A stretch of 64,000 bases of DNA from Ophthalmolycus amberensis (lineage: Eukaryota > Chordata > Actinopteri > Perciformes > Zoarcidae), in the NCBI GenBank assembly GCA_024529925.1, contig JAFEUB010000893.1:505001-569000 (forward strand). The letters run 5' to 3'. Under the pieces are notes generated by a model that was not told the origin of the DNA, made no database searches, and saw only the letters and a list, made by a program, of their open reading frames with translations. Within the stretch, counting starts at the first letter, position 1, and every line of letters starts with the position of its first letter. Of the stretch, positions 1-42,673 are shown in pieces. Made by a program: the position numbers and the translations under genes.

Positions 1-289
1 TCGACCCCTAGTCCATCACAATTGTCCATATGCCAGCCATTAAGATCAATATCTGGGTGTGTCTCCCTGTCTGTCAGTTCCCTCGGTGTTACACACTTCC
101 CTTTTCTCCATGGTCACCTCAACCACGAGGGTGTGTCCACTGATCCCCCTGTGGTTTGCATTACGTGTCCCATCTGTTCGTTCGTCAGCTGAAACAACGT
201 TTTTGATCAACTTAATGTGCAGAGTTTGCCTTGCATGCCCCCTGTGCTCTCAGATCCTCATCTTGAGCCGTCTTGCTGCACAAACTGAG
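1..289. other. Non-coding sequence at window edge
   Basis: No coding exon is recognisable here. It is either upstream intron of kcnt1 or a more diverged 5' part of the adjacent LINE. The short open frames have no resemblance to reverse transcriptase or to channel sequence. Confidence 0.4.
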
Positions 290-302
290 CTCAGATTCTT
301 CT

Positions 303-1696
303 TCAAGAACAACTGCAGTTATTAAACCACTCCTAAAGAAGGTTAGTTTAGACTCCGCAACGATGAAAAATTATAGGCCAATATCAAACCTCCCATTTTT
401 AAGTAAAATAATTGAAAAAGCGGTTTTCCAACAGCTGACCAACTTCTTGACCGTAAATAACTGCTTTGATGTTTTCCAGTCAGGCTTTCGACAGCACCAC
501 AGCACTGAAACTGCTCTTGTTAAGGTTTTCAATGACATCCACTTAAACATAGACAATGGCAGAAGTTCAGTCTTAGTGTTACGAGATCTCAGTGCTGCAT
601 TCGACACGGTCGACCATGCCATACTCCTAGAAAGACTAAAAATCTGGGTGGGACTCTCTGGCACAGCACTTAACTGGTTTGAATCCTACTTGAAGGGCCG
701 AGAATACTTTGTGTCTGTAGCTGATTACACATCAGAGCTGACTAAAATGACATGTGGTGTTCCCCAAGGTTCAATACTGGGGCCTCTTCTGTTCAACATC
801 TACATGCTTCCACTAGCTCAGATTATGGAAAACAACAAAGTGTGTTATCATAATTATGCAGACGACACACAAATCTACATAACTATGTCACCAGGGGACT
901 ATAATCCCATACAAGGGCTGGGTAACTGCATTGAACAAATCAACAACTGGATGTGCCAGAATTTTCTTCAATTAAACAAAGTAATTCGTTTTTGGTAAAC
1001 GAAGTAATTGTTTTTGGTACCAAGGACGAACAATTGAAAATCACCGCTCAGCTTCAGTCACTGATGTTAAAACCCACAAACCAAGCCAGAAATCTAGGTG
1101 TAGTTATGGATTCAGACCTCAACCTGAACAGCCATATCAAGACAATTACAAAATCAGCCTATTATCACCTGAAGAATATATCAAGGATTAGAGGACTTAT
1201 GTCTCAACAGGATTTGGAAAAACTTGTCCACGCATTTATCTTCAGCAGACTGGACTACTGTAACGGTGTGTTTACAGGTCTCTGTAAAAAGTCCGTCAGA
1301 AAGCTGCAGCTGATTCAGAACGCTGCAGCTCGAGTCCTCACTAAGACCAGGAGGGTGGATCACATCACTCCAGTTCTGAGGTCTTTGCACTGGCTTCCTG
1401 TCCAACAAAGAATTGACTTTAAAATCCTGCTGTTGGTTTACAAAGCACTGAATGGTTTAGGGCCAAAATACATCTCCGATCTGCTACTACCTTATGAACC
1501 ATCCCGACCCCTCAGGTCGTCTGGGACCGGTCTACTTTCTGTTCCCAGAGTCAGAACTAAACATGGAGAAGCAGCGTTCAGTTGTTCTGCTCCACATATC
1601 TGGAACAAAGTCCCAGAAAGCTGCAGGTTTGCTGAGACCCTCAGCTCATTTAAATCAAGATTGAAGACCTTTCTGTTTGCTGCTGCCTTTAATTGA
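303..1696 (+). pseudogene. L2 ORF2 remnant (reverse transcriptase), frameshifted
   Basis: The coding remnant is readable in two frames. The first runs to a stop at 996-998. The second continues from about 1000 to the stop at 1694-1696. The break coincides with an imperfect tandem duplication of about 22-23 bases at 974-1018. The YADD catalytic box (near 858) is intact, but there is no endonuclease domain and the frame is broken, so no active enzyme is expected. Confidence 0.85.
974..1018 (+). repeat. Imperfect 23/22-bp tandem duplication inside the LINE
   Basis: Two adjacent units, 974-996 and 997-1018, share a core reading aagtaatt-gtttttggt with single-base differences and a one-base length difference. 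The event introduces the stop and shifts the L2 reading frame. Confidence 0.8.
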
Positions 1697-2076
1697 ACCA
1701 CATTCAATTAATATATTAATCAATTTCCTGCATTTCTGCATTTTACTACTGAATTTTATTTCTTACACTGTTTCTTTAATTGTTTTTAAATCTCCTTTTC
1801 TTTTGCCTTATGTTTTGATGCTTTTAATGGTTTTATGTGAAGCACTTTGAATTACCTTGTTGTTGAAATGTGCTATACAAATAAACTAGCCTTGCCTTGC
1901 CTTACAAGGTTATCCAATAGTTGCATTCTGACTCGAGCTGCAAGTGAATGCAAATAGATGACAGTGGCATCCTGAGTCGCATCCTTTTCTTTTGCTCTTT
2001 CCTTCCCTTTCCTGCTTCCTTGAACCCCACTCTCTCCTAACCTATGCCTATCTGTGTCCATGTGTGCTGCGTCCAG

Positions 2077-34486
<32,410 letters not shown>

Positions 34487-35639
34487 AAACCCCCCCCCCC
34501 CCATCAGTCCTCGACACCCTGACACCTTAACCTCTAAGCCACCGCCCGGGGCCGACGGAGCACGTTTGTCACACACAGATGAAGGCTTGTCTCGGACCAA
34601 GAACAGCGGTCCATGGTGACTGTGCATTATGCGTCTCTCAGCCTCAGATCAGAAAAAAATCTACATTTGTTTTAAAGAGACGGCCCTGAGAGACCTGCTG
34701 TTTCCCCACTGAGCTGCTACAGGAGGATGCATGAAGAGTGCCTCGTCATCGACCCCGACTCCTCCCTCGCACACCTTCAGTACTCGCACACTTGTCACCC
34801 TCGCACAGGACAGGGAGACTTGGTGGATGTCGTGAGAGGTCTTTGGATAGTCGTTTTCGTGCACACGCTGCACAGGACATCAAATCATTTCACTCAGGGG
34901 TGAAGTTGCCCTCGCGGGGCCGACTTCCTCTTCGCCCGTTTATGCCTAAACTCGCAAAGAACCGAATCTCGGGGCAACGTTACCCTCGTTATGTTACATG
35001 TGCACCTTTCTTAATTTATTACAAATGTCGGTTTGCTTTTTGTCGGTTTCTAATCAGGCAGGATTTTCGTTTTCTTTACGAGCACAAACTTTTTTTATGA
35101 CAGTGTCATCTGTGAATATACACACTGTAGTGGCACGTTTATCAGCCATATTAGCATTGTCAGCATTTCTCTCTTTGTTGTGCTGTTTTGGAGACCGATT
35201 TTTTTTTTGTTGTGATTGTAAAAAGCGTAAATATTGTTCATTTATTTTACCATTTGAAGTCTGCTATCCCGTATGTTCCATTCTTTTGTTTACTCTGTTG
35301 CTTTGTAAATAACTTTTAAATTATTTGTAGATTTTGTGCCATTGTGCATGTGGGATGTATTGTGATATCGGTGTTATTTTTAGTTTGGAGCCTGACCCAT
35401 TTATTGGCCGAGCAGATATCATCAGCTGATCAAAAATTGTCAGGCTGAAAAGGTAAAACCAAAAATGTATTAATTGTGCCCACAACACATTCTACTTTAT
35501 TTAATGTATATTTAAAGTCTTATTTTCTGAGCTGAACTTCAGCATATTCATGTTATATTTGTGTGGTTTCTAGTTTATTTTTATAAAGTATTAGTGTTGT
35601 GTTTGAGACATATTTATGTATTAAGTACATAGTCAGCCA

Positions 35640-35965
35640 AGGAATAGTTTGAAATCATGGGAAATAAGCTTATTTGCTATTTTGCAGAGAGTGAGATGAG
35701 AAGCTCGACACCACTCTCATATCTGTATGTTAAATATACAGCTCGAGCGAGCAGCTGCTTAGTTTAGCATAGCACAAAGGAAGCAGGGGGAGAAGTGTTT
35801 CTCTGAGTTTAAGGTGCTGGTAGGAAGATTTGAGTGCGGTTTCTCCCTGCTTCCAGTGTTTATGCTAAGCTAACAGTCTTCTGGCTGTGGCTTCATGAGT
35901 GACGGGCAGACAGTGGTGTCCATGTTCTCGTCTAACTCTCAGAAAAGATCAATAAGCAAACCTGA
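35640..35965. repeat. Palindromic teleost interspersed repeat (copy 2)
   Basis: One end reads 'ggaatagtttgaaatcatgggaaataagcttatttgc..gagagtgagatgagaagc..accactctcat'. The other end reads as its inverted counterpart ('cagacagtggtgtccatgttctcgtctaactctcag'). The middle has 'ttagtttagcatagcacaaagg'. This is the structure of a high-copy, non-autonomous fish element with long imperfect inverted ends. Confidence 0.7.
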
Positions 35966-37227
35966 AGAAGCACCTACAAAGAACTATTCTAACGAGGAGT
36001 ATTGGCTGACATATCAAATGTAAAAAATCCAGTATCAGTCAGGCTCAGGGGTTTTTAATTGATTTACTCTTTAAACTTTGAACTCATTTGAAGTTGATGG
36101 TAAATATTCATTCACATTGTGATCCTCCAGTTCCATAACTCTTTAACGAGTTGCAGTTACACTGGTAGCAGAATCGTTTTGCACAGACAGCGACGGGCAC
36201 AGTCGAGTCCATTTCTATCCTGTAACGCGTCTCTAAATCTATCGTTGGAACATACTTGAGCTGAAACAAAGTGCTCTCCTCTCCAAATTGTACAGGCCAC
36301 ACCTTGTGTAAAAAGGCAGTGTGCAGTAGTTAATCTCCATTTATGTTTGGTTTAATCTGTAAATAGGAACTTTGTAAATCGTTTGAGTCTCTTGTTTGAT
36401 GGAAAGTGAAAGAGGACTTGAACATTTGTTTGCACTAAGCTCCTCTGGGATGTGTAGAGCGTAACAGCATGACCCTTTAATCCGTACAACACAGTGGACA
36501 GTATTCAGCTCTGTGATGCAAAGACAAGTCAAACGTGCAGTAAGACGTCATGCTTTTTGTTCTTTTCATTTACCTCGCAGATGTTTGAAAAAAAGTATTG
36601 TGGTGAGAGCCATGTTATTGATTTGTTGAAGAAATATGAAGACAGTGATGATGGATTTTTATTTTATTTGAGGCTGCAGAATAAGCTTTTTTTTTTTACA
36701 TTTAACTATTATTTGTTTTATCTCCGCTCGGTGGCCCTCTACAAGTGTCCGTTTACAGGGCAGGAGAGCTGAGGAGAGAAAGTGCGAGCGACCTCGATGG
36801 AAGATACGATCGGTGTGCTGATCCATTCATTTAACGTCTTCCTTGGTCCTCGCTCCGGACTACGCTTAGAACTCTCAGCACAGAGCTCACTCAGACCTAG
36901 TGTCCATACTTACAAATACCACAAGGGGCATGTAAACACTCAACAGCATGTTCTGATATACTAGCTTGCCAGGAACAATACATTTTGTACATTTAGTGGG
37001 ATGTCCCATGGCTAGAGAAACCCATATTCAAGTCAACTGCTTGCAAGTTGGGGCCATTATTTGATACTGTGTATTTATATGAATGGAACATGCATGTTGT
37101 GTCCAGGTGTTATCAAAAGCCTACGTATCCTGTTTACCTCCACTTTATGTTTTGAAGTCATTGTCAAAAAGGGGTTGATCCATTTTGTACTCTTTCTTAT
37201 GAGCGAGTGTACTTCTCCACCTGAACA

Positions 37228-37233
37228 AATAAA
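37228..37233 (+). terminator. kcnt1: Poly(A) signal AATAAA, candidate for kcnt1
   Basis: First canonical hexamer after the kcnt1 stop codon. A second copy lies at 37254-37259. Cleavage would be around 37.25-37.28 kb. Confidence 0.5.
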
Positions 37234-37366
37234 TGCTGCATGCAGCCAGATACAATAAATGAAAAGACCTTTTTTATTTTTTGATCCTAGATCGTCAAAT
37301 GACAACTTGATGAACATGGAGACAAAACTTGTAGATGAATGTGTATTTGTATTTGATTAGAGTGCT

Positions 37367-37372
37367 TTTATT
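37367..37372 (-). terminator. Poly(A) signal AATAAA (minus), candidate for LRR gene
   Basis: Canonical hexamer on the minus strand about 570 bases after the LRR-gene stop. A variant ATTAAA lies closer at 37627-37632. Either places the end within about 100-400 bases of the kcnt1 end, so the two genes are tightly convergent. Confidence 0.4.
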
Positions 37373-37454
37373 TGAGTAGTATCGACTTCATCTCGCATTA
37401 TCACAGAGATTACATTTAAACTGCAGCAGAAATCAAAATAAACAATTTCCTGAA

Positions 37455-37640
37455 GGATATTTTGGGAACTACACGTCTTTCTTTGAGTAGCATGAGAATA
37501 TCACTTGGCTGTATGGCAACAATGAAGATTAGTTAGCTTAGCATAAAGACTAGCCTGGCTATGGCCAAAGGTAAAGAAAATCCACCAAACAGCAGCTCAA
37601 AGCTTTACAATTAATTAAATCTCTTGTTTAATCGCAAGAA
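37455..37640. repeat. Diverged teleost interspersed repeat (copy 3)
   Basis: It contains 'attttgggaactacac', 'attagttagcttagcataaagactagcctggct', 'ccaaaggtaaagaaaatcc' and 'tctcttgtttaatcg', in the order expected for half of the same element as copy 2. It would lie in the 3' UTR of the LRR gene. Confidence 0.65.
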
Positions 37641-37944
37641 AACTGTAAAAATGTTGGTTTTAAGTTGCATCTTTACAATAAGATGGGATGTGTTTCTACA
37701 TTGTTAAGGTAGCTCATACAATGACCTTAAGTCTGATGGATTCTATAGTACAGTAACCTTTCAATAAAAAGCTAATTTAAGTGTTCTCCAAAATGTCAAA
37801 CAATTATTTTAAGTATTTACTTCATCTCACACAAAGATCATTTTTACATGTTATTTCAGCAGCAGGTAAAAATAATCTATTTTCCTCCAACTTAAAGAGT
37901 GATAGAATAAAACTACAATATTGTACGTCGTGTTATACGTCATT

Positions 37945-39218
37945 TCAAACTTTAAGCGAATCCTTCTCTAAACTCCTTTCGGCGGCTCTGTCGTGACGCC
38001 GCTGCTTGTTGGCTTCTTTCTGCTTCCACCGGTCTCGGGTCCAGCGGCCGTTGTTCTGCACGACTTCGTGCAGCAGGTCCATGAAGGCGTACTCGTTGCC
38101 GGACAGCAGCGTCTCGTCGTCTGGCGAGGCGCCGCCAGAGGGAGCCTTTGGGCCGTTCTCTGCTCTCCGTCTGCTCGTCACAGCTCGCTTTGATTCGCTC
38201 CTCTGTTCTGCCTCGGTGCTGCTCTTCTTCTGCGCACGATTTGCTGCAGATTTCAGGTCTTGATCTGGACAAAGTTTCCCCTCATTCTTTAGCTGCTCTT
38301 CAAGCCTCGTGCCAGTGTGGGTGAGAGCCTCACTGAAACAAGTGGTGTCGTCATTTGGTTTGGAGGACTGACAGTGTCCCAAACTCACGGGAGCTGCGGT
38401 CATTGTTAAAGGATCTTGGTTTGGTGCAGTCCGTAAACCTTCCATTAGATTGTTCTCGATGTCGTCTTCCTTTTTGTCCCAGTCAGAACCGGCGGGATGC
38501 TCTATCTTGAAAACTGTCTTCACCTCAGCTGGAAACGTTGGTGTCCAAACAGCGAAGACATCCGTCCCCTGCTCCTCCTCCTCGTCCTTCGCTTTACATC
38601 TGGCCTGCCACTGAACTGCGGTCGGAGGCCAGGTGGAGATCCTCCCCATGACTTTTCCCGTCTGTGACCTTTGAGCTGAACCGTCAGTGGACTGTTTGTT
38701 GAAATCATCAGGACTGAGCTTATTCTGGTTTGTACCGATGCTCAGATAAGGCACAGTGTTGGTAGTGTTGACAGAAACACGGTGGGAGTTTTCATCTAGA
38801 TCTCCACCAGCCTCCGCTTGTTTCCCAGCTTTTATTACATCAGCATCATCCGTCTCAACTCCATCTACTTCAGTTTCTTGTCCCAGCTTCTGCTTTCCTG
38901 CATCTTCTGACTGAGCCTCCGTCTCAGTTTGCAAAGTCACTTCATCTTTGACAGGTGCACAAAAAGAAGACATGAAGAGAACGGCATTAGCCGACTTCGC
39001 TCTGACTCCAGCAAAGGGCGTCCTCCATCCCGTCTCCCACTGATTGATTTCTCTTTTCTCAGAGCGTCCTGGAGACGGAGCACGACTGGATCTGCCGTCT
39101 TCTTTCAACTCAGGTCCGTTTTCCTCTGGACGTCCAGGCGTCACGGCTTTGCTGTTGCGTTTCCTCCGATGCAGCACCGCCAGGAAGAACCCCACAAACA
39201 GGAGCAACGAAAGAACCA
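37945..39218 (-). CDS. LRR membrane gene exon 9 (TM end and cytoplasmic tail)
   Basis: 1274 nt with a ccgcag acceptor. It encodes the second half of the membrane helix (VLSLLLFVGFFLAVLHRRKR) and the whole tail, rich in Glu, Lys, Ser and Asp. Near the end it has LLSGNEYAFMDLLHEVVQNN and GRWTRDRWKQKEANKQRRHD, the only part that looks like an ordered motif. No catalytic domain is visible. The stop codon is at 37945-37947. Confidence 0.85.
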
Positions 39219-42186
39219 CTGCGGAGGAGCAAGTTGTTAGAACGGAAATTAATTTTCAAGCATCCGTTCATCTTTTTCAGGACGATCAAACAGAAACAAA
39301 CCTATCACAACAACCAGAGTGAAGACAACGTTTGTATCCGACGATGGTCTTGATGTCGCACACGTTTCTGGAAGGAAAAACAGACACATGAAGCACACGT
39401 TACATAATGGTTCAAATATCAAAGACCAGAAGAACCACACACACACACACACACCAGTCATCCCAGTGGGTGTAGATGTAGCTCTGGGCAGGTCAGAAGG
39501 TTCAGGTCGGACAGAGACCTCCGTCACTGATGGAGGCGACGTCACATGAGCTGCTGAAGGGAAACAACGGACCGACTAAAGAGATTCAAGCAGCTCAAGC
39601 TGCACAGTCCTCGAAATGTGTTATTTTAATAACTGGTCACGCTTTCATCTTGTTTATCTGCACCAGGATACACACGGGCGTCAGAATACTGATAGTTAGA
39701 GACAATCATGATGAATAATGGTTTAACTTCTAGAAAAAGAAGAAAACATTTTAGTTCCGCTCACTGATTTTCTTTTTCAAACACATGGTCGGTCAAACTC
39801 CATCTCTCACTGAAGGCCATGAGATAAGGCTGAAAGCTGCAGTAAAGTAGATCTTGTGCCACACATTTCTTGTCAAACCAATATTTGCAAGGCTTAAATA
39901 ACATGTAATCCTTAATTATTATTACTCAACACAATAATAGAAAATATAAATATTAAAATCTATAATTAAAAATGTAAAGAAAAACGAAAATAGATATTTG
40001 TAGGAAGTGTTGTGAACACATTGGGCCTACTAAACAAAACATTGTTTGAAATCAAATTCAAAATGGTGAACATCAGTGGAGAATTCGTTCAGGTATATTT
40101 GTCTTGAAGGAAAGAATCCAATTTAAAAAGAAAACTTGACAAACGGCCACATGGTGGTGCTGTTCACACAAACTATCACATTTAACTACGTATTTCAACA
40201 ATGAGTAATGTTATTTTAATTTTTTTTTTTTTTAGAAGAGTCCTAATATCATGTGAATGTTATGACTACCGGGTGAAAAGGTGAGATTCGTCTTTGGGGT
40301 GTGGATGACCTGAAAGGTTTAATGATATTCAAATAATATCACCAACCAATTCTGCTGGTAAAGGAATTCAAATATGAACAAAACTAACCAAATGTACCAG
40401 GATTTAAAGTAGACGTAGTGACCGTTGGGAGGATGTCAGAGGGGTTTGTCTCTGATGTGGGTCGTGCTGGAGGTGTTGCTGCTGTTGTGTTGAGAGAACA
40501 GAGATACTGAGCACACATTGAATTAAAACTCTTATTAAAAAAAACAGAAACGGGCACAAGAAGAACCACATGTACCAGTGTTTGAGGACCTAGTGACGGG
40601 TGCATCAGTGGGTTCGGGTTGGACAGAGGTGTTTGTCTCTGATGGAGGTGTTGTCACAACTTTTGCTGGAGGGAACAGAGGTACTGAGCACACATTGTGT
40701 TTTTTAAAGGGGCAAATAATCCTAATTGTAACCGTGAAGAATTCCAAACTGAGAAAAGAAGCTGTACCAGATGTGGGTTTGCGGTGGGCGGTCTGCGTCA
40801 CTGATGGTGGAGGCGACGTCACGCACACCGACACGTTCCACACAGGTCGACCCCTCAGAGATGGAGGACTCGCACAGGTCACCTCCGTCTGTCTGTCGAG
40901 CAGAGATCTGCTTCGTAGATCTGAGAAGAGAAGCTGCTTTAGGTTTGTAAAAAAAAAAAAGGTTTTAGAAACACGCGACTTCATGTTTTACAAACCTTTT
41001 AGGAAGTCGACAAAGTCTTCAGCTCCACAGGAACAGTCCCAGGGGTTCCCAGACAAGTCCAGCTCAGCCAAGATGGTGTTGGAGCGAAAACTATTGGGAT
41101 CGATGGTTCTGATGCGGTTCTTACTCAGATTGAGCCTCGTGAGGTTAATGAACCCGTTCAGATTGGACTCGCGCAGAACTTCAATGTGGTTTTCTGTGAG
41201 GTCGAGTTCGCTGAGGATGTCCGGCCGACCGAACCATTTTGGGTTAATATCTGTCAGAGAGTTCTGGTTCAAACTGAGATTTGTGAGGTGCAGGAAAGAA
41301 CTGAAGGCCCCTTCAGCGATTCCTGTAACAGCAGCGTCGTCGATTATGAGACTGGTTACAGAGATGAGGCCGTCGCTGCGTAACACAGTGGAGTTTATCT
41401 CCCCGACGTCATTCATAAACAGCACCAGAGTTGAAAAACCAGGCCTGAAAGCTAAGAGCACAGCAATCAGTCATCTGCAACACAACAGCAGCCTATCAGC
41501 TGCATTCATTGCATGATTTCAGACCTAATTGGAAATCCCTTTATTCAAATGACTGTCGGAGAAAGAAATGGTATCGGTGGCGATGCAGATACAAGACTAG
41601 TGCATTAAAGGGAACCTCGATGTCTCGCTGCATTTGAAAGCCAGCACTTATGTACGCATGATCAACCTATATGTTGCAGCAATTCTATTTATTATTTCAC
41701 GACACAATTTCAAAGTTGTGCTGCCGTCTAGTTGACAAGACTGACTTCTGCAGACCATTTAGAAATGCACACACTTTAAATCCATGGATGTTAATGTGAC
41801 GAAGCATTTCTACATTAAAGAGTTTATGATTGGCAGAACTTTGAAGAGAACATTTTAGGTAACAAACATTTAGAATAATTTTGAGGAAATAAGATATGAT
41901 TTGTACTTTTAAGTTTCTACAAAGCTGTGGTATGGAAGCAAGTACATCAGAAGATATCACTTCAAGATATCTGGCTAAACAAGGCGAGTCCTCACCTTGT
42001 GGAATGTTCGAGCAGATCAAAATCTGTCCCACTTCACGACAAGAATGACTCAAACGCACATTTATCAGCAACAAGACGAGAGCAGCAACAGCTGTGGAGA
42101 AACAGAACTCAGATCAGCTCCGACTTCAACATTTCATCATTTTTAACGTGTCGTACGAGCGTGGAAGACGTGCACTTACCCTTCAT
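37945..42186 (-). CDS. Predicted LRR single-pass membrane protein, unidentified
   Basis: Nine exons join, all in compatible phase, to 773 residues. Residues 1-18 form a signal peptide (MKAVAALVLLLINVRLSHS). Cys20 and Cys30 look like a short N-terminal cap. Residues about 52-160 hold four to five leucine-rich repeats (LTNLSLNQNSLTDI, LSELDLTENHIEVL, LTRLNLSKNRIRTI, LAELDLSGNPWDC). A C-terminal LRR cap (CSC, then two Cys) follows to about 220. Residues about 220-335 are a Ser/Thr/Pro-rich stalk, 340-368 a transmembrane helix, then HRRKR and a tail of about 400 charged, low-complexity residues. It should sit at the cell surface with LRRs outside. I do not recognise a named orthologue, and mammals have no LRR gene here that I know of. 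It converges on kcnt1 and lies head-to-tail behind camsap1. Confidence 0.82.
39302..39367 (-). CDS. LRR membrane gene exon 8 (TM start)
   Basis: 66 nt, ttccag acceptor and gtttgt donor, phase 1-1. It encodes TCATSRPSSDTNVVFTLVVV I, the stalk end and first half of the membrane helix. Confidence 0.75.
39436..39455. repeat. (CA)n microsatellite at a splice donor
   Basis: On the minus strand this is a (GT)n tract that begins at the donor of LRR-gene exon 7. The donor GT is therefore part of the microsatellite. Confidence 0.9.
39455..39550 (-). CDS. LRR membrane gene exon 7 (stalk unit)
   Basis: 96 nt, phase 1-1. It encodes HVTSPPSVTEVSVRPEPSDL PRATSTPTGMT. It resembles exon 5 (PPSET..V.PEPTD) and the end of exon 4 (TSPPPSVT), suggesting exon duplication. 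The acceptor could be three bases upstream (cagcag ambiguity). Confidence 0.7.
39551..40397 (-). other. LRR membrane gene intron 6
   Basis: 0.85 kb, AT-rich, no further stalk-type exon recognised. It contains a T12-type homopolymer near 40220. Confidence 0.6.
40398..40481 (-). CDS. LRR membrane gene exon 6 (stalk unit)
   Basis: 84 nt, phase 1-1, donor gtacat. It encodes ATPPARPTSETNPSDILPTV TTSTLNP. The acceptor is ambiguous by three bases (40481 or 40478). The donor region resembles that of exon 5. Confidence 0.65.
40576..40665 (-). CDS. LRR membrane gene exon 5 (stalk unit)
   Basis: 90 nt, ctccag acceptor and gtacat donor, phase 1-1. It encodes KVVTTPPSETNTSVQPEPTD APVTRSSNT, Thr/Pro-rich and probably O-glycosylated. 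Confidence 0.72.
40768..40920 (-). CDS. LRR membrane gene exon 4 (LRR C-terminal cap)
   Basis: 153 nt, tctcag acceptor and gtacag donor, phase 1-1. It encodes LRSRSLLDRQTEVTCASPPS, then LRGRPVWNVSVCVTSPPPSV TQTAHRKPTS. The two cysteines complete the cap begun by CSC in exon 3. Confidence 0.82.
40996..41451 (-). CDS. LRR membrane gene exon 3 (leucine-rich repeats)
   Basis: 456 nt, gctcttag acceptor and gtttgt donor. It holds all LRR units, ending with ELDLSGNPWDCSCGAEDFVD FLK. LRR asparagine-ladder positions (N in LxLxxN) are present in three units. Confidence 0.88.
41996..42091 (-). CDS. LRR membrane gene exon 2 (signal peptide, N-cap)
   Basis: 96 nt, tccacag acceptor and gtgagg donor. It encodes VAALVLLLINVRLSHSCREV GQILICSNIPQ, the hydrophobic signal core and a short Cys-containing N-cap. 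Confidence 0.78.
42180..42186 (-). CDS. LRR membrane gene exon 1 (start codon)
   Basis: Coding part of the first exon: ATG AAG G, then gtaagt. It joins to exon 2 to give MKAVAALVLLL, a good signal peptide, which decides this start. The 5' UTR continues to higher coordinates. Confidence 0.72.
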
Positions 42187-42640
42187 GATGGACGCTGGGT
42201 GCAGGTCTACAGCTTGGACTCCACCTGGACTGAGTTTACAAAGTTTGGGGGGGGGTCTTGTGATCACCTGAAGAAACATTGTTGCCATGGCAGATCATAG
42301 CTTGCCATGGTTATGAGCGCTGGCGTCAAGGCGCTGTTCCAGTTGGGTGGTGGAGTGTGAGGCAGTTAGCGCCAGGGGAGGAAACCCAGCATCATGTTGG
42401 ATGATACACGTTTGCCTCTTTGCTTTGAGAAGATTCCCACAACCCTGTGTCGTTAGTGTCAACTCACAAATGGGAAGAAAAACTAACATTTCAGTGAAAA
42501 GATGCCGCTTCACCTGTTGTGAAAGAAATGTGAAAAAACTAAAAATAACCCGTTGGTTGTGCAAAGACTAAAATCAGTGTGGTGTCTAAAGACATAACAT
42601 AAACAGTGGAGTCTCACAAATGGACAAATCAAGCCATGAG
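42187..42640. other. LRR-gene 5' flank / camsap1 3' flank
   Basis: About 450 bases between the LRR-gene start and the inferred camsap1 cleavage site. It must hold the LRR-gene 5' UTR and promoter. No clear TATA box or CpG cluster was recognised. Confidence 0.45.
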
Positions 42641-42667
42641 AAAAGAATAAAAATGAAAAATGTGACT

Positions 42668-42673
42668 TTTATT
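42668..42673 (-). terminator. camsap1: Poly(A) signal AATAAA (minus), candidate for camsap1
   Basis: Canonical hexamer on the minus strand, 1.8 kb after the stop and just before the LRR-gene promoter interval. Confidence 0.45.

Larger units (their letters stand above)
290..1903 (+). mobile_element. 5'-truncated L2-type (Maui-like) LINE
   Basis: A non-LTR retrotransposon fragment. It encodes the reverse-transcriptase half of ORF2, with fingers motif NYRPISNLPFLSKIIEK, a region ending in AAFDTVDH, the GVPQGSILGPLLF motif and the catalytic YADDTQIY box. These are typical of L2/CR1-clade elements. The C-terminal region (LIQNAAARVLTKTRR, then HITPVLRSLHWLPVQQRI) is the usual L2 ending. The 3' tail ends with an AATAAA-like stretch and short CCTTG repeats, as L2 elements do. 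The 5' boundary is uncertain because recognisable homology starts near 290-310. The endonuclease domain is missing, so this copy is dead on arrival. It lies in the intron upstream of the first visible kcnt1 exon, in sense orientation. Confidence 0.88.
34487..37260 (+). other. kcnt1: kcnt1 probable 3' UTR
   Basis: Non-coding, AT-rich. I find no canonical AATAAA between the stop codon and 37228, where two occur close together (37228-37233 and 37254-37259). A 2.8-kb UTR is therefore the simplest reading. It includes a palindromic interspersed repeat at 35640-35965. Transcript end inferred only. Confidence 0.5.

Noticed and set aside
59..325. Open frame at the window start
   Set aside because: No resemblance to the LINE or the channel, no splice context, and it overlaps the start of the LINE in another frame.
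38006..38263. Plus-strand frames opposite the LRR-gene tail
   Set aside because: The minus-strand frame continues a transmembrane protein with matching exon phases. Plus-strand frames are shadows.
39551..40397. A further stalk exon in the long LRR-gene intron
   Set aside because: No phase-1 Ser/Thr/Pro-rich segment with acceptor and donor was found.
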